From assembly GCA_019828595.1 (NCBI GenBank), contig JAHQRK010000027.1:744001-808000 (forward strand): a DNA stretch of 64,000 nt. The letters run 5' to 3'. The number at the start of each line of letters is the position of its first letter. The stretch's first letter is position 1. Both the position numbers and the translations under genes were made by a program. Shown piece by piece: positions 1-9,800 of this stretch. The notes beneath the pieces are model-generated. The model was given only the letters and a program-made list of their open reading frames with translations, was not told the origin of the DNA and did no database searches. This DNA is from Aphanomyces cochlioides (taxonomy: Eukaryota; Oomycota; Saprolegniomycetes; Saprolegniales; Verrucalvaceae).

Positions 1-3000
1 AGTGGTTCTTGGCCGTTGTAGAATTTAACATCGATTTGCCACGAGCAATTACACCACGAGAATGTGCCATAGGCAGCGTACAAGCAAAGCAAGAAGACGA
101 GTTCCACACCGCGGTAGAAATGGCTAAAAGCATAAAATCGGTACAATTCCGCGAACTTTTCATGCTTGATGGTGAAACCACGGCCGGTGGCACGGTACTT
201 GGCACCACCGTGGATGAGAGTTCTGTCGAAGTAGTGCATACGAGTGCCCATTTGGAACGTAAAGAACAGAGGACCGAGGCTCAAAACGTTCCAGAACAAA
301 AATGTGATCCCATGACGGAAGCCACTTTCCACACCGACAACGCCAATAACAGGAACGACCAGCAGGAAACCAAATTGCAACGCCCACGACGTGTTGAGAA
401 CGCCACTGATACCAAGGTTGCCGAGTTGCAAGTAGTAGGCGTCGAGACCACTGAGGGCGAAGTACATCTTGCCGTAAATGAAGAAGTACACGCCAAAGAC
501 TGTCATCGTCTGAGTGAAATACCAGCCCAAGTTACCATAGAACCAAGATTGCAAGCGGAACAAATCCAAACGGTTGGCCATACGCATCACATCACGAGAA
601 GTCACGCATTCACCAGCACCCGACGACAACTTAGCTTCGAACAAAGCCAGTTGTTGCATACCGACATCACGACCTTTGCCGACTTGGATAAATTCTTCAT
701 GGGAAACATTACCGCCGCGCAACGTTGTATTAAAACCGGCGAAAATATCTTCAGACAAGTTGATACCACGAGAGGCCTTCGCTGTACCACCAGTGCCCAT
801 TGCAAACAATTTGTCGAAAATATCGGGGTGACCATAGTGCTGACGGACATAGTTGTATGCGAGCATACGTTGACCCAACGACACAAACGACAATTCTTGA
901 ATTTGCATGAAGTTGGCCAAGTTGGACACGGCGCCCGTGAAGACATATTCACGGAAACCAATAATAGTCAGGGGACTCTTGGCGTGCTGGGGACGATCGA
1001 CAGTTGCCAACAAGTTGGGCATCTTCAGACATTCTTCGAGATAACCATCCTGGTTCATATCAATACATTGAATCAATTCCCCTCGGGAGAAAATGACAGC
1101 ATGATTTTGATTTTCAGGCTTGCCTTCACCAATAATTGGATCACCTGGCAATTCCACACGGTACACTTCCACAATCTTGTCGTTACTCGAGCGGACCAAA
1201 CACGAGAAATACTTTGGTGGACCTTCCTTCATCTTCTTGGGTCCATCGACATACGCAACGCGCAAAGATGGGTGCTTTTTCAACAAATATTCGATATCAA
1301 ACGCCTGTTGTTTTTCTTCGTCCCGCTGTCTGCCGTAGATTTGGCACGTTACGACGTAGTTAAATTTAAGCGTGACCATTTCATCGAGTTCCTTCGTTCC
1401 ATTGTCAGGCATGGGCTCATTATTGCCTAACTCCAACCAGTACAAGAACTTGATAGCTTCTTCGTTGTACATCATGCCACGAATGGTACGAGCGAGAGTT
1501 TGACCTCGGTACGAGGCCCACAATTGAACTTCTTCTGGCACTTTTGAAATTGCTTCTTTTTCGTCCTTGCAATCCACACGCTCCAGAAAATGTTCCCACT
1601 CGTCTGGGTAAATTGTCTGCAAATAATAGAGTAACTTGATGCTGTCGTCGTTGGCTTCCGTCAATTCTTTAATGGAGTAGAGGACGATTTCATTGTAGTA
1701 AGGCGTCGAAATCGACAAGGAGTGCATTCGTTTCAAAGATTGCGCGTGGGGCATTTCCATGAAAAGCGAATTCGTGAAGAATCGAAGACGGCGTTGGCCT
1801 TCTTGTGACCGCGGTTCAGCGTCAAAGTTGTCTACAGTAAGAAGTTGATATGCACGAGAAACAATCGACACGGAATGGGGATCTTGGACAAACTTTCGCA
1901 ATTGAGTTGATGCATATTGTTGCGACGATTCTGGTGCGATGAAGAAAGAATTTGGCTTCATGGGCATGTCATTGAGAAGCTGAGCAAGAGCTTCTTGTTT
2001 CGACATCACTTTCTTGAATTGTCCAAGCCATTGTTCAATCGTGTCGATGACGCGGTACAGAGCGCGCTGGAAGGCGATGCTTTCTTCCTTGGCGTCCTTT
2101 GGAACATCCAAAATGGCTTTCATTAAGTCAGCACTGGTCATGCGAAGTGCGTGCAAATTGGAGACATTCAGCGCTTTGAGCACGTCATTGTTCAAGACGC
2201 ATTCGTCCACAAACGCAAAGCACTGGTCGATCTCGACGTGGACTTCACCCAGTAATTGCTGCACGACGCGGCAGGTAAATTTGTACGAGCCCAAGCAAGC
2301 TTCAACGCGCAAACTGTCCTTCTTGAGTCGCTTCCTCATCGATTTTTCAACCTTGGCTAAGGCAGCATCCTTCTTCTTATCCGACAAGAGCCTCTTGTGC
2401 ACCGTAGCGCATTCAGAAATAATGTCGAGAGATTCATCCAGTTTGCCGGCGGTCAAGAAGGCCGGAGGGTACAAGCGGCGCTCTGACGAGTCTTTTCCTT
2501 CGATCAAGTAGCTCAAAACGCTCAATTCGCGATTGCTCAACACATCGGCATCGCGCATACTTTGCAAGCAACGATTCCACGCCATTGCAAAGGGAATAAT
2601 TCGGAGGAACTCTTCGCCGTCAATACCGGACACAGATTCATAAGGTCGCCCTGACATGCTTCCCGTTTCGTCCTCGGAAGATTGTGTCAGAGTACTTGAA
2701 TAAGCCGCTGTTTGGACGCGAAGGGTTGGTTCAGGCTCCTCGGAGGATTTCTTCTTCTTGTCCTTCTTGTTGTCTTTTTGTTCTTGCAGGAGTTTGGTCT
2801 CAACGCCATTTTGAACCATCTTCACGTTGAACATCTTTGGAATATCCTTGAACGCAATGCGCAGAATGCGGAAGGAACGGAGCTCTCCAATGCGGAGGTT
2901 AAAACCTCGCACGGATCCGACGACGACGGAGAAGAGAGCGTAGAAGATTTGAGCATCGTACATGAAGACAACAAATGCAGGGAGCCAGAGGAAAAGGATG

Positions 3001-4997
3001 TAGAGAATGTTGTGGTAGCTGGACTGAATCATAAAGTTGGACGCTTGTTGGTATTGCGTTTCATCTGACACCCAAATCAAAATGGAGGTTTCGACCAAGT
3101 TTTTCACCATGAACGTGTAGTCAAAGAGCAACTTCACGAAGAACAAGACGATCCAAAAGCAAGAATAGCGCAAGAAAGCCGTGAACGGAACGGGCAAATT
3201 GCGGCCGACGTAGCCCATAAACATGGCTGAAAACAATCGGTTGTTCACTTCGCCAAGAAGAAAGAGCACGACGAGAGCTGCGCCAGCACCAAACATCATC
3301 GGGCCTTTGTCTTTTCGCGTGTTCAAATCAATCATTTGTGTGATCAACTTGGGCAAGAGCGTCGGCAATTTCATCGTTGGGATGCTGCACACTTCACAAT
3401 TGAGTTTACCTGCACCATTTTTGTTGATCACATCGAGAGCGCCCTCTCGCCACTTGGGAGCGCACTTACTCTGGTTGTAGGTGACCACGCTCATCAAACG
3501 AGGATTTCCCTCAGTCAAGTCGTACGCTTGGCCGGATCCAGTCTGACTGAAGCAAGAATCAAGCACTTCCAAGTAGCACGCACAACGGCCTGATAGTTTT
3601 TCCACGCATAGTTGGAAGGGGACTTGAGCCAAAAGCATTTTGAAGTCTAGAGGCGCATTCACAAACGATTTCCCAACTTCGTAGTTGGTCACTCCCAAAC
3701 AAGTTGCCAATTTAGGCATGTTGCACTCTGTAGGATCGCCCTGACTGCTTTGATCTTCAGCGATAGAAGAGTCTTCGAATGGATCAAAGGAAGTCGCATT
3801 CGGATTGAAGTAGAGCTTGCCCATGATTTGCGTCTTGTTGCCGAGATTTGGACCATACATGATAGGACTGTCGGGGCACAGTAGAGTCATGTTGAGGGCA
3901 TAGCCAACGGTCGCGCAGAAGAGCGTGAAGTTGAGCAGAAAGATACGACGGAATGACCAAAGAGCCCGGAGCCAAGAGCGAGTCTCGACAAAAGTCTTGG
4001 GAGCGTCCTTTGGGTTGCCCTTCTTGTCCACAGAGCCCAAAGCGTCTTTGATATTGTACGCATCGTATTTCAAGCACTTCTTCGTCCAGAAGAACTCGTT
4101 GAAATCGTCGTAATTTCGGACTTCTTTGTGCGGCGCACGTTGCCCCAATGGAGTCTTCTTATCATTGTCCTTCTTCACTTCGTCATAAATTGGACGGATG
4201 ACAGTCGCCAAGTAAGTGCCAGGTTCTTTTGGTGCATCCGAGGACTTCCCAGAGGCAGAAAGAGAGTGATACAAGAAGCACAGCAGTTCCGGAGTCTGGC
4301 GAAAGTTACCAGCTTCACCCCACATGAGGAAGAAGAGGACAAGATCCGCAAGCGGTTCCTTGGAGAACGAAGGTTGAACCTTCAGGTATTTGCACCATTT
4401 GACGTAGTTGTCGAAGAGTCTTGTGTGTAACTTTGTGACGGCTTGGTTTGCAGCGTCCTCTGCGTCCTTTGGTGGCTCAATCGCTGGAAGTTTGCTCTTC
4501 TTCTTGTCATCTTGAGGAGGTGGTGGAGTTTCAAGCTGCTCCTTGATATTTGTCAAGAGCATCGTCAAGTGTTCCCTCTGATTCTTTGCATTATTCTCTT
4601 GGAACCCGTGTATTTTCTTCAGTGAGTCGAAAATGTCACCATGCGTCGGAGACGATTTGAGGAGCGTTGCAACCGTCGAGTACCTGGTGGGAAGATTGTC
4701 CATATCAAGGATGTTAAACTTGGCGACGCGAGCAATCCCATCGGTCGCTTTTGCTTGCTGGCCTTTAATCATATCCAAGTAGCGAGACATTTTCTTGGTC
4801 AGACGGTACGATGCTTCTTCATCTTCTTGTGAAAACGTGAGCGATAATCCTTCTTGCAGCAAGCCCATCGCGACACCGAATTCCTTCTCTGCTTCTTCGG
4901 CATTTCCGTTACTTCGCGCGGCGACTCCAGTGTTCATATGCACCATGGCTTCATCATGGAGCTTCCTCTGAGCTTCGAGAGCAGGACTCGAGCTCAT
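1..4997 (-). CDS. 1,3-beta-glucan synthase (FKS/callose synthase type) with N-terminal MIT-like domain, 3' end outside window
   Basis: Membrane synthase that polymerises UDP-glucose into 1,3-beta-glucan, the main wall glucan of oomycetes. The frame runs unbroken from ATG at 4997 (MSSSPALEAQRKL) to the window edge, at least 1664 residues, without a visible intron. In order: a helical MIT-like repeat (about residues 5-85), an FKS1 domain-1 block (LADLVLFFLMWGEAGNFRQ, about 220), a first membrane cluster, a Cys-rich loop, a second membrane cluster, then the glucan-synthase catalytic block with WASYRGQTLARTIRGMMYN and IIGFREYVFTG and, near the window edge, KYRATGRGF. It is the paralogue of the gene at 6899-12880, arranged divergently. 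The N-terminal third differs clearly between the two, while the catalytic part is nearly identical even at silent sites. The start is supported by its match to the paralogue's start. The C-terminal membrane segments must lie left of the window. Confidence 0.93.
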   Translation of the reverse strand, partial: MSSSPALEAQRKLHDEAMVHMNTGVAARSNGNAEEAEKEFGVAMGLLQEGLSLTFSQEDEEASYRLTKKMSRYLDMIKGQQAKATDGIARVAKFNILDMDNLPTRYSTVATLLKSSPTHGDIFDSLKKIHGFQENNAKNQREHLTMLLTNIKEQLETPPPPQDDKKKSKLPAIEPPKDAEDAANQAVTKLHTRLFDNYVKWCKYLKVQPSFSKEPLADLVLFFLMWGEAGNFRQTPELLCFLYHSLSASGKSSDAPKEPGTYLATVIRPIYDEVKKDNDKKTPLGQRAPHKEVRNYDDFNEFFWTKKCLKYDAYNIKDALGSVDKKGNPKDAPKTFVETRSWLRALWSFRRIFLLNFTLFCATVGYALNMTLLCPDSPIMYGPNLGNKTQIMGKLYFNPNATSFDPFEDSSIAEDQSSQGDPTECNMPKLATCLGVTNYEVGKSFVNAPLDFKMLLAQVPFQLCVEKLSGRCACYLEVLDSCFSQTGSGQAYDLTEGNPRLMSVVTYNQSKCAPKWREGALDVINKNGAGKLNCEVCSIPTMKLPTLLPKLITQMIDLNTRKDKGPMMFGAGAALVVLFLLGEVNNRLFSAMFMGYVGRNLPVPFTAFLRYSCFWIVLFFVKLLFDYTFMVKNLVETSILIWVSDETQYQQASNFMIQSSYHNILYILFLWLPAFVVFMYDAQIFYALFSVVVGSVRGFNLRIGELRSFRILRIAFKDIPKMFNVKMVQNGVETKLLQEQKDNKKDKKKKSSEEPEPTLRVQTAAYSSTLTQSSEDETGSMSGRPYESVSGIDGEEFLRIIPFAMAWNRCLQSMRDADVLSNRELSVLSYLIEGKDSSERRLYPPAFLTAGKLDESLDIISECATVHKRLLSDKKKDAALAKVEKSMRKRLKKDSLRVEACLGSYKFTCRVVQQLLGEVHVEIDQCFAFVDECVLNNDVLKALNVSNLHALRMTSADLMKAILDVPKDAKEESIAFQRALYRVIDTIEQWLGQFKKVMSKQEALAQLLNDMPMKPNSFFIAPESSQQYASTQLRKFVQDPHSVSIVSRAYQLLTVDNFDAEPRSQEGQRRLRFFTNSLFMEMPHAQSLKRMHSLSISTPYYNEIVLYSIKELTEANDDSIKLLYYLQTIYPDEWEHFLERVDCKDEKEAISKVPEEVQLWASYRGQTLARTIRGMMYNEEAIKFLYWLELGNNEPMPDNGTKELDEMVTLKFNYVVTCQIYGRQRDEEKQQAFDIEYLLKKHPSLRVAYVDGPKKMKEGPPKYFSCLVRSSNDKIVEVYRVELPGDPIIGEGKPENQNHAVIFSRGELIQCIDMNQDGYLEECLKMPNLLATVDRPQHAKSPLTIIGFREYVFTGAVSNLANFMQIQELSFVSLGQRMLAYNYVRQHYGHPDIFDKLFAMGTGGTAKASRGINLSEDIFAGFNTTLRGGNVSHEEFIQVGKGRDVGMQQLALFEAKLSSGAGECVTSRDVMRMANRLDLFRLQSWFYGNLGWYFTQTMTVFGVYFFIYGKMYFALSGLDAYYLQLGNLGISGVLNTSWALQFGFLLVVPVIGVVGVESGFRHGITFLFWNVLSLGPLFFTFQMGTRMHYFDRTLIHGGAKYRATGRGFTIKHEKFAELYRFYAFSHFYRGVELVFLLCLYAAYGTFSWCNCSWQIDVKFYNGQEP

Positions 4998-5065
4998 CCT
5001 CCTTGCTCCCGTGATCGCAATATTGCGAAGTGAACCTGAGCTTGATCTGTAACGCCAATTTGAAA

Positions 5066-5076
5066 ATCCGGATAAT
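5066..5076 (-). promoter_or_regulatory. ATTATCCGGAT motif upstream of left glucan synthase
   Basis: On the minus strand the motif ATTATCCGGAT ends 69 bases before the ATG at 4997. The identical 11-mer stands 68 bases before the paralogue's ATG on the other strand. The rest of the two leaders is not alignable by eye, so the motif stands out as retained. A role in initiation or co-regulation is inferred. Confidence 0.4.
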
Positions 5077-5430
5077 GAGAAAGAAATTTTTTAAATAATA
5101 AGCAATACAATACAAATAATTTAAAGCATTTGAATTACCACAACAATAATAATAAATATTTACGAATATAATTGTTTAAATATTGTAGTTTTGTCACTTG
5201 ACCTCGATGGCGGATACGATGTCGGGTGGATCGAACAAAGTTGCGCTGGTAGCTTTAAGAAATAAATCACTCTTGCACTGAGTTGCGGCGCTTCGCAGTC
5301 GATTGACGACAGATGACAACTACCAAGCACATGTTCATTGCATTCTTAGCTTGAATCTTGCGTCGAGACGTGTGGTTTCCACTAAAGTAATTTTATTCGG
5401 ATTCGCCGTCACAACGTTTTAGAAGCATTT

Positions 5431-5868
5431 TTATCGTGCATGCGATTGGCTCGTTTCTGTAGTGAATGTCTCAACCAATATTTTCGATGAATAGTTTGAA
5501 TCTGTGGCCGTCCAAGCAGCGCGCCAACGCGGCGGATGACGTTGGTGCGCAATAAAGATGACCGTTTTGCCCCTCTTGTTTTCACCCGCGGACGAGATTC
5601 TATGCTCCAAAACGTCTTTCATTCCAGCGCCACTCAAGTCCAATGTTGGCACATGGTAGCCTAATTTACCCAACATCTTGCCCCATGTAACACCGTGACC
5701 TGTACAAAGAACCTTGCAAATGCATGTGGCGTCGTGAGAACGATCGTCCATCGCCCGCCTTGCCACGGTAAGCAAAATGGAGTAACTTTGACGCCAGGGA
5801 GAGACAAATACTATCATCAGGTAGTTGCGCGGGAAACGTGTCCGAGGTCTGGGATGGGTACAGAACAA
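5431..5868 (-). other. Unrecognised open frame between the glucan synthases
   Basis: A frame of 145 codons without an ATG at its upstream edge; the first in-frame ATG would give about 127 residues (MIVFVSPWRQ...). The stretch GYHVPTLDLSGAGMKDVLEH has a protein-like composition, but I recognise no family. It could be a decayed gene fragment or chance. It lies in the spacer where the promoters of both neighbours should be, which argues against an independent intact gene. Confidence 0.15.
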
Positions 5869-6820
5869 AATCCATTATCACACACAAAATGGCTATTTTT
5901 GTAACTCGTTAGCAGTTACGCTGTTGACAAGCACAAGGATTTCATTACCACAACAACTTGGTAGGACATCTGTGGACGCCGCAGTTGAGAGAGCGGCCCC
6001 GAAATGATTCATTCTCATCGTAGGTTTGCATATCTCATTGGCCTTGCAAAATGAATAGGATGTACTGTATGTACTGTACTCGTAAGTTGTACTGTTGGTT
6101 GAATGCAATGCGCTTTGTCATCAACTTTTTTACAAATATACCTGCACTTCTTGTCAGTTCGCATGATAGGAGGTTGTCCTGAAGTTACTGCGACTAGGAG
6201 CACTGAACAACAGCTCAGTATTGGATGCATTATGAGTATTGAGCAATCAACATGTACGCGCAGCAAGCTCAGTGAATTCTGGTCCAGACAAATCCCTTCC
6301 TCGCTTATCTTTGCCATCAGATCGAAGTTGAAGTTGGGTCACTCGTCACAGCAGGTTCGTCATTGACCGTATCCGGATCAATCAAGTTGGTGGATACAAT
6401 CTCTCAGCAGGTTATACTGGTACAAACTTCCTGTCAATCAATCCAACAGATATCATCATAAATACTATCCCCGGTTTCACGAGAGAGCACCCTATAACCT
6501 GCTCCATCAATCCAAACAAGATACTGTACGTGCTGAAGGCAAGGAATTCCACCTCATACCGGACTACTCCACTTTTTGAGCAGTAGACTAGCCCACGGCG
6601 GCGTGTAAGCAACCAACAAGGAGGGCTTATCGTAGTGCCTCGAGATCGAGTAGATATCTCGGTGGGGATGCGCTGAAAGGGGTCCATTGATGCTGTCGCC
6701 TGTGAAATATCACCCTTCCATGGATAAACTCCACAAAACTCTCCTCCTAGATGAGTACACTTACTCAGTTTTTCCGGCTTGAATTTATTTCGAAGTACTG
6801 AAAGAAGGAGACATATGTGA

Positions 6821-6831
6821 ATTATCCGGAT
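6821..6831 (+). promoter_or_regulatory. ATTATCCGGAT motif upstream of right glucan synthase
   Basis: Exact copy of the 11-mer found before the left gene, ending 68 bases before the ATG at 6899. A TTTCATTTTTGG stretch nearer the start (about 6865-6877) also resembles an oomycete TCATT-type initiator, so the actual start point cannot be decided from sequence alone. Confidence 0.4.
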
Positions 6832-6898
6832 ATCACAAAGTGATTGCCGTCAAAAGCTCCTCACTTTCATTTTTGGCGAGAAGTGGAAAGGACGGGAC

Positions 6899-9800
6899 AT
6901 GAGCTCGGTCCCGTTGAGCCCTGCGTTGGAAGCGCAGAAAGCACTCTATGACGAAGCTATGGTGCACGTCAATGCTGGTGTTGCTGCCCAGAGCGCCAAC
7001 AACCAAGCTGAGGCAGAGAAAGAATTCACGGCCGCAGTTGCCGTGTTGACGAAAGGTCTCGCACTCAAGTTTCCCTACGAAGATCAAGAAGCATCAACGC
7101 GACTGGCCAAAAAGATGGCTCGTTACCTCGAAATGATCAAGGGTCAGCATGGAAAGGCCCCTGAGAGTTCGGTTGCGAAATACAACATTTTGGACTTTGA
7201 CAATCTGCCCGAGCGATACTCCCCGGTCGTGAAGCTCTTGACGTCATCGCCCACTCATGGTGACATCTTTGCATCCATGCAAAAGATTTTTGGATTTCAA
7301 GAAACAAACGTGAAGAATCAAAAGGAACATTTGCTCTTGCTCTTGACCAACTACAAGGAAAGCTTGGAAACCCCAGCACCTGAGGTGTACTCTGAAAAAC
7401 AAAAGAAAAACGCAAAGGACACACCACCTGAGTTGCCAAAGGATGCTGATGATGCCGCCGAGCAAGCTGTCAAGAAATTGCATGCCCGCCTCTTTGATAA
7501 CTACAACAAGTGGTGCAAGTACCTGAAGGTTCAACCTGCCTTTTCGAGTGAGCCACTTGCAGATCTTGTCCTCTTTTTCCTCATGTGGGGTGAAGCTGGT
7601 AACTTCCGCCAAACTCCCGAATTGTTGTGCTTTTTGTTCCACTCGCTTTGTGGAACAGCGAAGCCCACGGACACCCCTAAGGAACCAGGAGCTTACTTGG
7701 CCACTGTCATTCGTCCAATCTACCTCGAGGTCAAGAAAGACAATGACAAAAAGACACCTCTGGGACAACGTGCTCCGCACAGGGAAATTCGTAACTACGA
7801 CGATTTCAACGAATATTTCTGGACCAAGAAGTGCTTGAAATTCGATGCTTACAATATTAAGGAAGCCTTGGGCTCTGTGGACAAAAAGGGCAACCCAAAG
7901 GACGCACCCAAGACGTTTGTGGAAACTCGTTCGTGGTTTCGTGCACTTTGGTCATTCCGACGCATTTTTCTTTTCAACTTGTCACTCTTTCTTGCAACGG
8001 TTGGGTATGCTGTCAACATGGTTTTGCTCTGCCCTGAAAGTCCTATCATGTATGGAGCTGATCTCGGAAAAGAAGTTGCGATTTTTGGCAAGCAGTACTA
8101 CAACCCCAAAGTTGACTATGGACTTACAAATGGAGACAACGTTCCTGACACTGAGAGTGGATGCAACTTGCCGAAGTTGGCCACTTGTTTGGGTGTGTCC
8201 AACTTTGTGCCTGGGCAAACATTTGGAGTGATTCCTCAAGATTTTAGAATGCTTCTTGCTGATGTTCCATTCCAGCCCTGCATTGAACTGTTGTCCGGAC
8301 GCTGCACTTGCTATTTGGAAATTCTAGATCGCTGCTTCAAGCAAGTCGGCACTGGTAGAGCAATTGTGGACTCCTCGTCTGGCGATTTCCGTGACTTCCA
8401 AAACGTGAAGTATGACCAGAGCAAGTGTATGCCTGATTGGCGAAAGGCAGCGTACCAAGTTATCAACAATGCCGGTCCTGGTCTTTTGAACTGTGGCACG
8501 TGCATGTACTCGACGATGGAAATCCCATCCAAACTACCAAAATTGCTTGGTCAGTTTGTCGACATGTCGCGCAAGGATATGGGTCCTCTTATCTTTGGAG
8601 CTGGTGCAGCTGTCTTTTTGATTTTCTTCGTCGGTGAAATCAACAACCGTTTGTTCTCTGGCATGTTTATTGGTTACGTTGGCCGAAATTTGCCCGTTCC
8701 AATGACAGCATTCCTCCGCTACATGTGCTTTTGGCTCTTTTTGTTCTCAGTGAAGCTCATGTTCGACTACAACTTCATGGTCAAGAATTTGGTGGAGACT
8801 TCACTTATGATTTGGATGTCGGATCCTCTCCAATACCTCAAGGTGTCGAACTTCATGATCCAAGCCTCGTACCACAACATCATTTACATTCTTTTCCTCT
8901 GGCTCCCAGCCTTTATCGTCTTCATGTATGATGCGCAAATTTTCTACGCCATGTTCTCGGTCGTTTTCGGCTCGATTCGTGGCTTTAACCTGCGCATTGG
9001 TGAACTTCGATCATTCCGCATCCTTCGTCAATCCTTTAAGAATATCCCTAAGATGTTCAACAAGAAGATCATCGAAAATGCAGTAGAAATTGAGTTGCAC
9101 AAGCAAAAGCTCGAAGACAAGAAGAATGGCAAAAAGAAGAAGGCCGAAAAGTCTGACGAAGATGAAAAGAAGTTGCTTGAAGTTACCTCTACTACTTACA
9201 CTGGCTCCGAAGCACCTGGTGCGCCTGCAGCTCTTGGCCATGAAGCCAGCTCAAAGCGCAACTTCAGCTCTGTCTCGGGTATTGGCGGCGACGAGTTCCA
9301 CCGTGTTATTCCGTTTGCGTTGGCGTGGAATCGTTGCTTGAAGAGTATGCGTGAAGCCGACGTGATCAGCAACCGCGAATTGAGTGTGTTGAGCTATTTG
9401 ATCGAAAGTAAGGACAAGACTGAACGCAGATTGTACACGCCAGTGTTCTTGACCGCTGGCAAGTTGGATGAATCTCTTGAAATCATCACGGACTGCGGTG
9501 TCGTATTCGACCGTCTCAAGTCTGACAAGAAGAAGGATGCTGCTTTGGAAAAGGTAGAAACCTCCATGCGCAACCGATTGAAGAAGGACGATTTGCGTGT
9601 TGAAGCTTTGCTTGGATCGTACAAGTTCACTTCCCGCATCGTGCGTCAATTGCTTGGTGAAGCTCACGCGGACTTGGATGAGTGCTTCGCCTTCATCGAA
9701 GAATCTGTTGCTAACCAGAAGATCCTAACTGCATTGAACGTTGCTAACTTGCACGCTCTCCGCACTGCTAGTGCTGAAATGATGAAGGCCATCATTGACA

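Larger units (their letters stand above)
4998..6898. promoter_or_regulatory. Shared intergenic region between the divergent glucan synthase genes
   Basis: This 1.9-kb spacer separates two start codons pointing away from each other, so both promoters must lie here. The part next to the left gene (5050-5190) is very AT-rich. The 11-mer ATTATCCGGAT lies at nearly the same distance upstream of both starts. The left leader reads CTCATTATCC followed by GGATTTTC, which resembles the oomycete initiator plus flanking element (TCATTYY then WTTT); this is inference from known oomycete promoters. The remaining 5.2-6.7 kb holds no gene I recognise apart from the doubtful minus-strand frame listed separately. 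Confidence 0.55.

Noticed and set aside
9..1430. Long plus-strand frame of 473 codons opposite the left glucan synthase
   Set aside because: It lies in exact codon register with the real gene on the other strand and reproduces the same antisense text as 10283-11395 in the paralogue. It is a product of codon bias in a conserved region.
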